Assembly: GCA_032716605.1 (NCBI GenBank)
Contig: CM064518.1
Location: 38,127,039 to 38,191,038 of the forward strand
DNA length: 64,000 nucleotides
DNA from: Paralithodes platypus
Lineage: Eukaryota; Arthropoda; Malacostraca; Decapoda; Lithodidae
Direction: 5' to 3'
In this document: positions 10,438 to 21,346 of the stretch, piece by piece
Layout of the letters: each line of letters opens with the position of its first letter
Position numbering within the stretch: the stretch's first letter is position 1
Program-made: the position numbers and the translations under genes
The notes under the pieces: generated by a model
Told to the model about the DNA's origin: nothing
What the model saw: the letters and a program-made list of their open reading frames with translations, nothing else
Databases searched by the model: none

Positions 10438-10773
10438 TTAAGGGGAGGTATTTAGTTTGTTCCCTACGTTTTCATCAAGCTTTAAATTACACCCCCTAGA
10501 CCCCCTTTCAAGATACATTTGTACATTTTTCGGTAGAAAAATGTCCCGGCCGGAGGCCGGTTGCTCTTAAATTACAGGCTCGCTATCGCTCGCCAGGAAA
10601 AAATCGACACCTTAACGGCACGAAAGGTCTTAAAATTGACAGAAATGGGGCAAAATATCTTAAAATATCCAAACTACTAGGGCGAAGGTCTTACAATCTC
10701 AAAAGCAATGGGGCTAAACATGAGGGAGAAAGGGGTAAAGAAAATAATCCCTCAAGTGGAAATCTCCCCTTAG
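10438..10773 (+). mobile_element. TTAA element family A, copy A3
   Basis: Left end TTAAGGGGAGG at 10438. The right end is CTCCCCTTAG, a TTAA with one change. It has the full internal order, including the GGCCGGAGGCCGG hairpin and the CTCGCTATCGCTCGCC core. Length is about 336 bp. Confidence 0.8.
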
Positions 10774-10970
10774 CACTTTCAGTTTACCAGGACGCTCTTC
10801 TTCATTTAGGCTGGCTACTGTTAGACGGTTTTTCAGGTGAGGAAGACATTGGGAGAGTTTTACCTCTTCGAATTTTGATTAAAGCTCCTTCTTAAATGGC
10901 ATAACATCGCTCCATAATAACCTAGGTAAATTATGAAATTGCGTCTTAGGTCCTCAAGGGGTATACACTA

Positions 10971-11254
10971 GACGCCTATATTTAACTTAAGACGGACCTC
11001 TTAATTAACTAGACGCCTATATTTAACTTAAGACGGACCTCTTAATTAACTAGACGCCTATATTTAACTTAAGACGGACCTCTTAATTAACTAGACGCCT
11101 ATATTTAACTTAAGACGGACCTCTTAATTAACTAGACGCCTATATTTAACTTAAGACGGACCTCTTAATTAACTAGACGCCTATATTTAACTTAAGACGG
11201 ACCTCTTAATTAACTAGACGCCTATATTTAACTTAAGACGGACCTCTTAATTAG
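10971..11254. repeat. 41-bp tandem array, seven nearly identical units
   Basis: Units start at 10971, 11012, 11053 and so on with GACGCCTATATTTAACTTAA and end CTCTTAATTAACTA. The copies are essentially identical, so the array is young or homogenised. Each unit contains several TTAA words, the target used by families A, B and G next door. Confidence 0.95.
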
Positions 11255-11340
11255 TCATCTTTCTCACACACATTTCATCACTATGTTGGATAATGTCGTC
11301 GCCTAGCGTTATCCAGAATAAGGTGTTACGTTCTACCAGC

Positions 11341-11600
<260 letters not shown>

Positions 11601-12020
11601 GAGAATGAGAGTGTGTGAGAGTGACCTTAGAGCCTGAAGTAAGTTGGCGTTGCTTAGGCTAGGGCGTCACCTTTAATAACACTCTTTATCGACCAACCGG
11701 GAGACGTCACTGCCATCAACCATTATTATATCATTATAGACGTCCCTGCCATCAACTACACATCAACCATTATTATCGACGTCACTAATATATTATATAC
11801 TGTATATATACAAGTTAATTGCGGCATCCATTTAACAATTCTATTATAGACCTAGGCTATAGAATCACTGCTTGAAACAAGATAAGACAAATCGCCTTTT
11901 TCTGTTTGAATCAGCATTAATCAAAACATGTAAGTAAAACAAATACAAAAACATATAAAGTAAGTAGCAGTATTTGCACAAAAACGTCAAAGTTTCTCTC
12001 TCGATTGGTGGCAACAAGGA
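11601..12020. other. No recognisable feature
   Basis: AT-rich. A short imperfect duplication (ATCAACCATTATTAT, twice) lies at 11717-11775. Nothing else supported. Confidence 0.5.
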
Positions 12021-12021
12021 A

Positions 12022-12181
12022 AAATGCTGCTGAGCTACACAAACTGCAGACCCAAATGCTGCTGAGCTACACAAACTGCAGACCCAAATGCTGCTGAGCT
12101 ACACAAACTGCAGACCCAAATGCTGCTGAGCTACACAAACTGCAGACCCAAATGCTGCTGAGCTACACAAACTGCAGACCT
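12022..12181. repeat. 32-bp tandem array, five units
   Basis: Five near-perfect units beginning AAATGCTGCTGAGCTACACA, at 12022, 12054, 12086, 12118 and 12150, followed by a decayed partial unit (AAATGTTCAC). Young array, non-coding. Confidence 0.95.
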
Positions 12182-12296
12182 AAATGTTCACAAAGATCCA
12201 AATGTTCGCAAATGAACGATAAGTATAGGCAGACCGTGGCTGTGTCAGCAGGAATTCCTACAGGCTCACCATAAAGGAAGATAGTAGCCACTTGCA

Positions 12297-12610
12297 GTAA
12301 GGAGGGATGTTTTTTTTTTCCTGGACCACTTTCTCCCTCTTGCTTAGTCCCATTAGTTTTGAGATTTAAAGACCTTTCGCCCCATTTCGTTGTCAAATTT
12401 AAGACATTTCGTGCCATTTAGGTGTCGATTTGTTCCTGGCGAGCGATAGCGAGCCTATAATTTTAGAGGAACCAGCCTTCGGCCGGAATATTTTTCTACC
12501 GAAAAATGTACACATTCATCTTGAAGGGAGGGTCTATTTTTTTTTTTTTTTAAAGCTTGATGGAGGTCTAGCGAGGAAACTAAAAACATATGAATAACTG
12601 AGTAAAAAAG
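12297..12610 (-). mobile_element. TTAA element family A, copy A4
   Basis: Reverse orientation. The left end is GTAAGGAGGGATG (TTAA degraded). It has the core GGCGAGCGATAGCGAGCC, a CCTTCGGCCGG hairpin and AGCTTGATGGAGGTCTAG. The right terminus is lost in A-rich DNA just before the 48-bp array. Confidence 0.75.
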
Positions 12611-12664
12611 AACAAAATCAAAAGAAAAAAGAAACATCCACAAGACCTTAACAACTAAATGAAA

Positions 12665-14245
12665 AATAAAGGTAGGCCACTGAGGCTCCAAGGCGCTAAC
12701 CAACACACCAACAATAAAGGTAGGCCACTGAGGCTCCAAGGCGCTAACCAACACACCAACAATAAAGGTAGGCCACTGAGGCTCCAAGGCGCTAACCAAC
12801 ACACCAACAATAAAGGTAGGCCACTGAGGCTCCAAGGCGCTAACCAACACACCAACAATAAAGGTAGGCCACTGAAGCTCCAAGACGCTAACCAACACAC
12901 CAACAATAAGGTAGGCCACTGAGGCTCCAAGGCGCTAACCAACACACCAACAATAAAGGTAGGCCACTGGGGCTCCAAGGCGCTAACCAACACACCAATA
13001 ATAAAGGTAGGCCACTGGGGCTCCAAGGCGCTAACCAACACACCAACAATAAAGGTAGGCTACTGGGGCTCCAAGGCGCTAACCAATACACCAACAATAA
13101 AGGTAGGCCACTGGGGCTCCAAGGCGCTAACCAACACACCAATAATAAAGGTAGGCCACTGAGGCTCCAAGGCACTAACCAACATACCAACAATAAAGGT
13201 AGGCCACTGGGGCTCCAAGGCGCTAACCAACACACCAACAATAAAGGTAGGCCACTGAGGCTCCAAGGCGCTAACCAACACACCAACAATAAAGGTAGGC
13301 CACTGGGTCTCCAAGGCGCTAACCAACACACCAACAATAAAGGTAGGCCACTGAGGCTCCAAGGCGCTAACCAACACACCAACAAAGGTAGGCCACTGAG
13401 GCTCCAAGGTGCTAACCAACACACCAACAATAAAGGTAGGCCACTGGGGCTCCAAGGCGCTAACCAACACACCAACAATAAAGGTAGGCCACTGGGGCTC
13501 CAAGGCGCTAACCAACACACCAACAATAAAGGTAGGCCACTGAGGCTCCAAGGCGCTAACCAACACACCAACAATAAAGGTAGGCCACTGGGGCTCCAAG
13601 GCGCTAACCAACACACCAACAATAAAGGTAGGCCACTGGGGCTCCAAGGCGCTAACCAACACACCAACAATAAAGGTAGGCCACTGAGGCTCCAAGGCGC
13701 TAACCAACACACCAACAATAAAGGTAGGCCACTGAGGCTCCAAGGCACTAACCAACACACCAACAATAAAGGTAGGCCACTGAGGCTCCAAGACGCTAAC
13801 CAACACACCAACAATAAAGGTAGGCCACTGGGGCTCCAAGGCGCTAACCAACACACCAACAATAAAGGTAGGCCACTGAGGCTCCAAGGCGCTAACCAAC
13901 ACACCAACAATAAAGGTAGGCCACTGGGGCTCCAAGGCGCTAACCAACACACCAACAATAAAGGTAGGCCACTGAGGCTCCAAGGCGCTAACCAACACAC
14001 CAACAATAAAGGTAGGCCACTGAGGCTCCAAGGCGCTAACCAACACACCAACAATAAAGGTAGGCCACTGGGGCTCCAAGGCGCTAACCAACACACCAAC
14101 AATAAAGGTAGGCCACTGAGGCTCCAAGGCGCTAACCAACACACCAACAATAAAGGTAGGCCACTGAGGCTCCAAGGTGCTAACCAACACACCAACAATA
14201 AAGGTAGGCCACTGAGGCTCCAAGGCGCTAACCAACACACCAACA
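12665..14245. repeat. 48-bp minisatellite, about 33 units
   Basis: The unit starts AATAAAGGTAGGCCACTG and continues GGCTCCAAGGCGCTAACC. About 33 copies differ mainly by one A/G site (CTGAGG or CTGGGG). One unit lacks 1 base (near 12906) and one lacks 6 bases (near 13384). Because 48 is divisible by 3, several frames stay open, the longest being 468 codons on the minus strand (12888-14294), giving 16-residue cycles such as GVLVSALEPQWPTFIV. Frame shifts between units do no visible damage, and all substitutions are free to change residues, so I read this as satellite DNA. Confidence 0.92.
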
Positions 14246-14750
14246 AGCTACTAAAGAAAGCTGCGTAGCCAACACTTCGATAACAGGTGGTCAAGTTGGG
14301 GCAATGTAGTGCTAAGACTGGAAATAATACGAGAGAGAATACAAGAAGGATTACACGTGTTGCATTGTATTAAATATTGTATTACTTCCAAAGGCATAAT
14401 ACGAACTGTAATGAAACGTTGTAACTTTGAATTCTTAAAATTAATGACTAATTAGGAGGAACTGGGTTTGAATAGTTTCTCATTTGTTTGCCTGTTCGAA
14501 AGTGTTCATCACTATCACAACCACTATCATAGCAATAATTGGTATGTTATTATTTTCAGCCTCGCCACTAACAAATCCACAACCATCATTAATATTACTA
14601 CCACCATAGCCACCGCTACCAGTATCACTACTACCATCACTACAACCATTTAGACTTGAGCTCATTGAGTAATAGAGCGACGTCATCTTTTTCTTTGGAC
14701 GTGATTGGGGTATGACAAATATAAAAAGTAACGGAATGATATTATAATTT
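14246..14750. other. AT-rich spacer with a decayed ATC/ACC microsatellite
   Basis: 14500-14650 holds interrupted ACC/ATC/ACT triplets similar in type to 5047-5780. The rest shows nothing recognisable. Confidence 0.55.
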
Positions 14751-14751
14751 G

Positions 14752-14985
14752 GTCATGTACGGTCGCGCTAATATGTCATGTCTCAGCTGTCATTACGTTT
14801 GGCTCGTTCTGTGCTGTATTAATGTCTGTCAGATGCTGAATAGGGTGGGTAAGTGTATAGGAACATGTTTGTATATCTCACTTGAAATTAATAAATCAAG
14901 TTTAGATATTGCTGATACCAATTATATATCAAAATATACTTGGTGCCGAGACATCACTTATTAGGCCTATTGTACAATGTAAATC
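14752..14985 (+). mobile_element. Family E element, copy E2
   Basis: Matches E1 (9924-10143) over about 210 bases. The ends pair as imperfect inverted repeats: GCTAATATGTCATGTCTC at the left, and the complement of GAGACATCACTTATTAGGC at the right. It stands alone here, which supports E as an independent unit rather than part of family G. Confidence 0.7.
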
Positions 14986-15227
14986 CAATGATCAAACAAT
15001 AGTCCTCGTACCAGTATTGCCGAAAGGATATTATGGGTATGGATATATTTAGAGTGTAAAGAGAGACTAATGACACCAGTGGCACCAATATGGCGGAGGC
15101 TGGCCGATCTCTTTTACTATAGTGTCTCTAAGCCTTACTACTAACATATTCTACATCTCTATTATAAACTTATCATACTATTCCTAGACTACAACAGAGC
15201 ATAACTAATAGTGAAAACAATGTTCTG

Positions 15228-15765
15228 AGGGCGGGTGCCCAACCCCGAAAGGAGTTGAAATAGGGGAGCTATCCCACCGCCAAAGGCGGCTTTCTAGGGC
15301 CTTTCTTAGCTGATGCTGAGAGGATTGGGTTCTAGTCATGTGGTGATGGGCTGGTCTATCAGAGTGAGAACTGAGCGATCTCTGCCATACCCATAGCTTA
15401 CTCTGACTGTTCCTTTTACTTATATATCTTCTAGATCTCAAGTGGCGGCGTCTTTTCCGTGGATTGACCTCCCTACTGCCAACCTAGAAGTTGGCAGATT
15501 GGGAGCCAAAGCGTCACATTTTTCCCTTACCCCTCAACTTTCTCTTCATAATTGCTGAGGGGCACAGGGCCTTGGGTGGGGCTTTGGTTTCCCGGGCGTT
15601 TCCGCACCCTCCTCAGCTCCCTGCCTTGGAGTGGCTTCGGTCATCCGGGCTTTGTTAGTGGTAAGCAGGGAGGATTTTGTGGGGGCGCTCGTTTATGGCC
15701 TTGGCCTTGCTCGAGACCTTGGGGCTGTTCGGCCAGACAGCCTGGGGAACAACAACAACAACAAC
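15228..15765 (+). mobile_element. SINE-like family C, full copy C1 with 11-bp target duplication
   Basis: A 538-bp non-coding element ending in (AAC)n. It is flanked by perfect direct repeats ACAATGTTCTG at 15217-15227 and 15766-15776, the mark of target-primed reverse transcription. The last ~75 bp (CTGTTCGGCCAG region) match the 3' end of the LINE at 31938-33818. The 5' part contains AACCCCGAAAGGAGTTGAAA and a small CCGCC..GGCGG hairpin. I see no clear tRNA-type A and B boxes, so the head could be another RNA or the LINE's own 5' region. Frames inside (for example 15552-15803) are incidental. Confidence 0.85.
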
Positions 15766-15776
15766 ACAATGTTCTG

Positions 15777-16233
15777 TGTTTAGCCGGAATAAAGAAAGAC
15801 TAAAACATAATAATCAACTGAAGGAAACTCGAGATCCCTTTTATTCAATTAACGACTTCAGAAATGTTAATCAGAATATATTTTATAATATATATTACTG
15901 AAATGGTGATTTTTTTGTTGGCTACTATAACGATTCTTCCTCGTCTCGTTGCACGAGGAATTAATCGAATGAAGTAATGATCATTATAATAATGTCATTT
16001 TACCCTAGCGAAGATAAAAATTAATAGAGCAGAATTTTCATTAGATATCATATGAATGAAGAATAATCAATACGAATAAGTACATTACATTTATATACAA
16101 ACACGCAGTAATAGTTTCACACAATATAGCTCTTTCTCTACCCCCCCCCCCCTCTCTCTCTCTAATGGTCACCCCAAACTTATGAAAATCTGCCAAGACA
16201 GTCATCTTTTTCGTTTCATTCTCTCTCTTTTTT
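15777..16233. other. AT-rich spacer with a C12/(CT)n tract
   Basis: Nothing coding. A C-run followed by (CT)n lies at 16141-16163. Confidence 0.55.
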
Positions 16234-16616
16234 TTAAGGGGGGGTCACCTGCTTTTTGTATCTTTCTCTCTTTGTCTCTTTTTCTCTGGCTTGTATCCAT
16301 TCGGCCCCATTCAGCCAACTGTTTTAAGACTTTTATCCCCATCCAGGTGTCTATTTCTTCCTGGCGAGCGATAGCGAGCCAGCATTGTATGGAGAAATCC
16401 GGCTTCGCCGGATAATTTTTTCTATCGAAAAATGTACAAATTTAGCTTGCTGAAAAAATATATATTATATGCTGGCTCGCTACGGCTCGCCAAGAAAATA
16501 TTGACAACTGGATGGGGGTAAACGTCTTAAAGCAGCAGGCTGAATGGGGCCAAATGGATACAAGCCAAAGAGAGAGGGAGAGAAAGAGAAAACACAAGCG
16601 AGGTGGGCCCCCTTAA
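16234..16616. mobile_element. TTAA foldback element family B, copy B1 (383 bp)
   Basis: TTAA at 16234-16237 and 16613-16616. The two halves are inverted copies of one another. From each end inward: TTAAGGGGG(T/C), a CT-rich stretch, TTGTATCCATTCGGCCCCAT, CTGTTTTAAGAC, CCATCCAGGTGTC and GGCGAGCGATAGCGAGCC. A hairpin TCCGGCTTCGCCGGA and the palindrome TTTCTATCGAAAAA lie between them. Family A shares the GGCGAGCGATAGCGAGCC core and the palindrome, so B looks like a two-armed relative of A. Non-coding. Confidence 0.85.
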
Positions 16617-16925
16617 GCCCCTCCTGCAGTAGTTGGCAAGTTCCTGGGTCGCTCCTGAAGGCATCGATTTCCTTTATGCCCTTCCCTGGCTCTCTCTCTC
16701 CCTCTCCTAGTTTGCACCTCACTTCTGCAGCGCTGGGTTATATTCCAGGAGGCTTTGAGATTAGTTTTTTTCTTTACCAGTTGCTTAGGATATTATGTTC
16801 GTATGGCCACACACAATTATTATTAGTCAACCAATCTTAAACTCTAGACTTTATTAACCTAGCCTAAGCTAAATTATGTGTTGTATGCTATCCTCAACAA
16901 CACTAACTGCTACATTGTTAGTTTA

Positions 16926-17240
16926 CACCGTTGATTCTTTTAAACTTCGCCTAGACAAACACCTTGCCATAAATCCACGACTGACTGCATTTGTAAACGA
17001 ATATTCTGTTTTCCTCTCTATTATGTTACTAACAACTGTCCCCCACTAACATATCCTAATCCTGCCACGGACATTTGTCCCAGGGCAGTCTTCCCTTTCC
17101 ATTTTTCCCTTACCCACTCTAAACTTCTATTTGGATACTTGACCATAAGTGTTTTGAAGGGCAAGCAGCCTTGTGGGGTTGCTGGACCTGTTGTTGCTTG
17201 AATTCTTTTGTACTCCTTTGTACTTCCTTGATGTTGTGGT
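16926..17240 (+). mobile_element. CR1-like LINE, 3' fragment
   Basis: A 5'-truncated copy of the LINE at 43552-45147. The first ~80 bases encode residues matching its C-terminus (TVDSFKLRLDKHL then NPRLTAFVNE). They are followed by the same 3' untranslated region (CCTGCCACGGACATTTGTCC, CCTTACCCACTCTAAAC, GACCTGTTGTTGCTTGA). It ends in a short TTTGTACT-type repeat, as CR1 elements end in short tandem words. Confidence 0.75.
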
Positions 17241-17771
17241 TCTTTGAAGCGTTTGCTTTTATTTTCCCACATGCTTTGAGTATTATGTATGCATGACAAC
17301 ACCGATTTTAGTCAACCTCTCGAAAACTGTCCTAACCTAACCTATTTATTTCTATCAAAATGTACCCTAACCTAATCTACTTTTACTTGTTCTAAGTTAT
17401 CCCACCGGAACTAAACTTCTGCAGCGTTATAGGTTTGAATCTCGGACGCTTGAAGGATTTTGTATGCATTACTACACCAATTTTGGTTAACAAATCTTAA
17501 GCTAACCATACCTACATATACATATTTTAAACTAGTCTCACATATGTAAGGTTACGTAAGGTTAATATTTTGGATAGGGTGTCCAAAATTCGCTATTGTC
17601 ATATGTACGAAATTACCTAAGCACCTAGGGAAAGAAAATATCACTGCAAATACCCCAAACGTCCAGGAATATTAACTGCCGCTACGGAAATGAGGTGCAA
17701 ACTAGGAGGGTGAGAGAGCAAGAGAAGATCAACATAAGTTAGTCTAGAGCTATCCTAACAGAGCCTAACTT
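17241..17771. other. Spacer with CCTAA-rich words and a diffuse local repeat
   Basis: Words such as ATTATGTATGCATGACAACACC and ACTTCTGCAG recur loosely here and at 16720-16840. Short CCTAACCTAA runs occur at 17330-17380. No gene. Confidence 0.4.
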
Positions 17772-18112
17772 TTAAGGGGAGATGGAGTTTTTCTGGCCCC
17801 CTTCTCCCTCATATGTAGACGCATTGGTTTTCAAAATTAAAGATGTTCAGCCCAATAGTTTGGCGATTTTTAGACTTTACGCCCCATTTGTTGTCAATCT
17901 TAAGTAAGAATATTCGTCCCATTTAGGTGTCGATTTTTTTCTCCTGGTGAGCGACATTGAGCCTGTAATTTTCTGCCGAAAAATGTACACATTTATCTAG
18001 AAGGTGGAACTTGGGGATGTTTTTGCAAGCTTGATGGAGGTCTAGGGAGGAAACTAAAAATATACTAAATAAATAAATACATCGACCAATAATTACACCC
18101 TTCCCCCTTTAA
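17772..18112 (-). mobile_element. TTAA element family A, copy A5 (341 bp)
   Basis: TTAA at 17772-17775 and 18109-18112. The left end is TTAAGGGGAGATGGAG. The core GAGCGACATTGAGCC is diverged and the GGCC hairpin is lost. AGCTTGATGGAGGTCTAGGG is intact. Confidence 0.8.
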
Positions 18113-18770
18113 ACTCAAGGTCGTATATCCGGGCGTTTATTTCGTGAACATTACACCACCGATATTAGTATTACATGTTATATTCAGTAATTATTATAGG
18201 ACTCATTATTACAACTCTCATATAATTTTAAGGTGGTTTACTTGCAGTTTACTGTGTATTTAATCGAGTGACTGTACACTATGAAGGTTGAATCAATGTC
18301 ACTTCCTGCTTTTGTTCTACCCATGTCAGACTTAGCTAGACCAGACTTAGCTAGACCTTACTCATGCACGTCTGAGCTCTTCCGTCACATGTGTGGGGTG
18401 TGTGTGGGAAGGGAAGAGGAAGATGTAGGAGAGAGGTTTTGAGGACACTTAGACAGAAGACGTGGGCACGATAACAGGCCCCGGAGCTATTCCTCCCAAC
18501 TTGGGGGAAAACTCCCTGTAATATTTACATCTACATTTGTTCTTGAATAAATATCCTGTGGCTGGACAAGCTAGTTTAAATCCCCTGTATCTATGAGTAT
18601 CAACATTATATTTATTGGGTATAAGGATATACGGTGGCAGCTTTTACTATTACTTATATAAGAATAGAATAATAAAGGAGGTAATCCAAAGTCTAAATTC
18701 ATCAAGAAAATCTACCAGAATCGACCCAGCATCTTCAACCAGCGAAACAACTATACAAACCAAATCTTAA
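18113..18770. other. Unassigned AT-rich DNA
   Basis: Contains an AATAAA at about 18546 and a tiny duplication, CTTAGCTAGACC, near 18330-18357. An LTR fragment is possible but no second LTR copy is present. Nothing supported. Confidence 0.35.
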
Positions 18771-18995
18771 CCCCTCAAGGTAACTACAAACAAAACGTTT
18801 CCTTACATTAGTCAACCTATTCAAAACTACCCTAATATAATCTAGTCGAAGCTATCCTATCATTACCTAATTTAACTTTACCTAGCCTACTTTAAACAAA
18901 CGTAATCTAACTCAAATCAATACCTAACCTAAGTTAGTTTACTCAAACCTAATCTAACCTAAACTAACTAGACCTGATCTGACCTAGTCTTTCCT
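18771..18995. repeat. Degenerate CCTAA-rich (telomere-word) tract
   Basis: Frequent CCTAA, CTAACC and CCTAATCTAACC words, none in long perfect runs. TTAGG/CCTAA is the usual arthropod telomere unit. Similar words occur at 17327-17385, 22705-22750, 40240-40300 and 56850-56880. This may be decayed interstitial telomeric sequence or low-complexity drift. Confidence 0.45.
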
Positions 18996-19470
18996 GTCTT
19001 TTTCATCATTAGCTACTGATTACATGCTATATTTCTTATATAGACAATAATTTGATTGTCGATTCTTATGAAATTGTAAATAATTTATTTTTGAGTTATA
19101 TTATCCAAAATGTCGACATTCTTAATATTATATCTATCCATCTACTCAGGCACATTTGTTTGCATAGACGACACACTATTGGAGTACTATATACTGTATG
19201 TGATTATCCAAACCATTATGACAACTGTTATTATGCTTAACAAAATAATGTGCCTTTCTTTATTGAAAATGTGAACTTAAGAGTTAATTCTCAGAATTTG
19301 TATACCCTAAATGAACTGTTATGTTTATATGCTCAATTTAATGCTGTGAATGATAAAAGTTTAACTTATTTAATTGGAATTTTGTGATCAATGATATTAT
19401 AATAAGTATCGTACTTTACAGGTTATCAAATTAGATTGATTATTTGTCTCAAGGTTTTCAATGAGTTTCC
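18996..19470. other. AT-rich DNA, nothing recognised
   Basis: Very AT-rich, with no frame of note and no repeat edges. Confidence 0.5.
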
Positions 19471-20057
19471 TTAAGGGCCTTTCACACTGGCATCTCGACC
19501 TTCCAGACTTTAAAATGACCGTGTGTTTCGCAAAGTTTGGTGCAAAGTCTTGCAAAGTTAGGGCAAGGTCAACGGAGTCATGGAAAGGATGCATGAAGGC
19601 ATGGACCTCCCGTCTATATTTAGCGTGTCCAAGAAAGTTGGAACGGTCAGCCCTGGGTCACCGCCTTCACTAGGCAGCTAAGGCGTGGGTGGGCTACAAT
19701 AAACATGGTAGGAAGTCCACGTGGACGGAGGGAGCCGGTAGGGGGTCATGCCGGAAATGTGAAAACGTGAAACTCCCGTCCATAAACTGTTCATCAACCA
19801 CCCTTGTGCAGCTTTAGTACCGTCTGTAAATCAAGGACGAAACAAGGACGGGGCAAGGACGGAAACAGGGTACGTCTCTGAAACGTCAAATTAGATAGCT
19901 TGTCCCATTTCCCGCTAGATTTGCCAACGTATTACAGGGGTAAGGTTGAGGTAATGATGGTTGTATGGGCGCCAAACACCATGACGCAAAATCCATAAAG
20001 TCGGCCAATGACGGCTAAGGATGGGTTGACAAAGTCTTGTGTGTGAACGAGGCTTGA
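19471..20057 (+). mobile_element. Candidate non-autonomous DNA transposon (587 bp)
   Basis: The left end is TTAAGGGCCTTTCACACTGG. The right end, on the complement, is TCAAGCCTCGTTCACACACA. Both carry TTCACAC at the same distance inside a TTAA/TTGA word, giving imperfect inverted termini. The interior is GC-richer than its surroundings with no long frame. Superfamily unknown; TTCACAC termini also occur in Harbinger-like elements. Confidence 0.4.
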
Positions 20058-20435
20058 GGCAAAGTCATTTATAGGAGTCTTTTCAGTTCATCTTAAAACT
20101 TAATATTTAATCGTATGATATGTGTAACCTGAAGTACCGTAGATAACATATTCAGCACACGATAGCGTCAATATGGTCAACATTAAATGATGCTGTATAG
20201 CTTTTTAGAATCAAAAGAATGCAAACCATCTCAACTTACCCATTGCCTCTTGCAGATCCTTCTTAAGCTGAATATAATTGTCTATTAATGGCCAGACACA
20301 AATAATGAAGGAAGGTGTGAGCGTACACTAAATGGGCTAAGAAAAACTAGAGCGTTCTGTGTTTTAATTGTTGGCAGTTCACCCTTCTCACTCCCTGTCT
20401 TGATGGTTGGCCAGCTGTCCAGGTTCCCACGGTCA
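20058..20435. other. No recognisable feature
   Basis: AT-rich, no repeat or frame of note. Confidence 0.5.
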
Positions 20436-20745
20436 CTTCTTTATTCCCACGCTCAACACTTTTTTCTCAGGCTCCAGTTTTTTTTCCTCACGTTCCATAT
20501 TTATTTCCTGAGATGTCGTTTTTTATCCTCACACTCCATATTTATTTTCCAAGTTACCGTTTTTTGTATCCACACTCCATATAAATTTTCATTGGTGTCG
20601 GGTTTTTATTCCTTCACTCGATATTTATTTTCCAAGTTAAAGGTTTTACTATCGCGTTCTGTATTTGTTTCCTAAGTTGTCCTTTTTACATGCATATCTC
20701 GACGCTCCACATTCATTTCCCAAGCTGCCGTTTTGGAGGGTTTCG
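20436..20745. repeat. Degenerate ~45-60 bp tandem repeat, T-rich
   Basis: Words CACACTCCATATTTATTT, TCCAAGTTACCGTTTTTT and relatives recur about six to seven times. The Phe/Ser-rich frame over 20400-20675 follows from this and is not a gene. Confidence 0.65.
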
Positions 20746-21228
20746 ACACTTCACCATTCAATTCAAGCTCAAAATATACGATATGAAAATAGTTGGTTAA
20801 AATGTCATGCTCCAGCTTATATTGTAATATACCTAATGCGTAAAGGAGGAATATTTGCATCCCTTTAAATACCAAGAGGCCTTTCCTAAGATGGGTATCA
20901 CCCTCTAGTGTTAGCCCAAATAAAGTTATAATAACATAATATTAGTGAAGGAGTTAAGAGACTTCTAACCTGTACATGTGTGGCAGATGAGTCCCGTCTT
21001 CTGGTTGGCTGCTATTGACCGGGTCAGGAAGCCTGCAAGATAAATTAGACATCACACTTTAGGTTAGCTGGTAAGTATTTCTTTTATACGCATTCATATT
21101 TAAGAAGTATACTTTCATTTATTATATGATTGGTGAGATTTCTTCTTTATATTTAGGAAATGGATAGCTGATATGTGCAGCATTGTGCATACGAAACCAC
21201 ACGATAAAAAAATGTCTTTGTTTGTTCC
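20746..21228. other. No recognisable feature
   Basis: AT-rich spacer; nothing supported. Confidence 0.5.
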
Positions 21229-21229
21229 C

Positions 21230-21286
21230 CCTATGTATACAAAGGAAGCAAAAGGCAAAGCTGCCTGTAACGAGTGTCCCCTCCCT

Positions 21287-21317
<31 letters not shown>

Positions 21318-21346
21318 AAAAAAAAAAAAAAAAAACAAAAAAAAAT
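21230..21346 (-). repeat. Module M, copy 1, joined to (CT)n and A-runs
   Basis: On the minus strand 21230-21275 reads ACTCGTTACAGGCAGCTTTG, then CCTTTTGCTTCC. The same module lies at 52764-52810 and, diverged, at 51115-51170. Directly beside it on the + strand are (CT)n (21293-21316) and an A-run (21317-21345). At two of the three sites a simple repeat abuts the same edge of the module. Confidence 0.55.

Noticed and set aside
12888..14294. 468-codon minus-strand frame (repetitive Leu/Trp/Pro protein)
   Set aside because: It lies entirely in the 48-bp minisatellite; the unit is divisible by 3, other frames are open too, and units with 1- and 6-base losses are tolerated.
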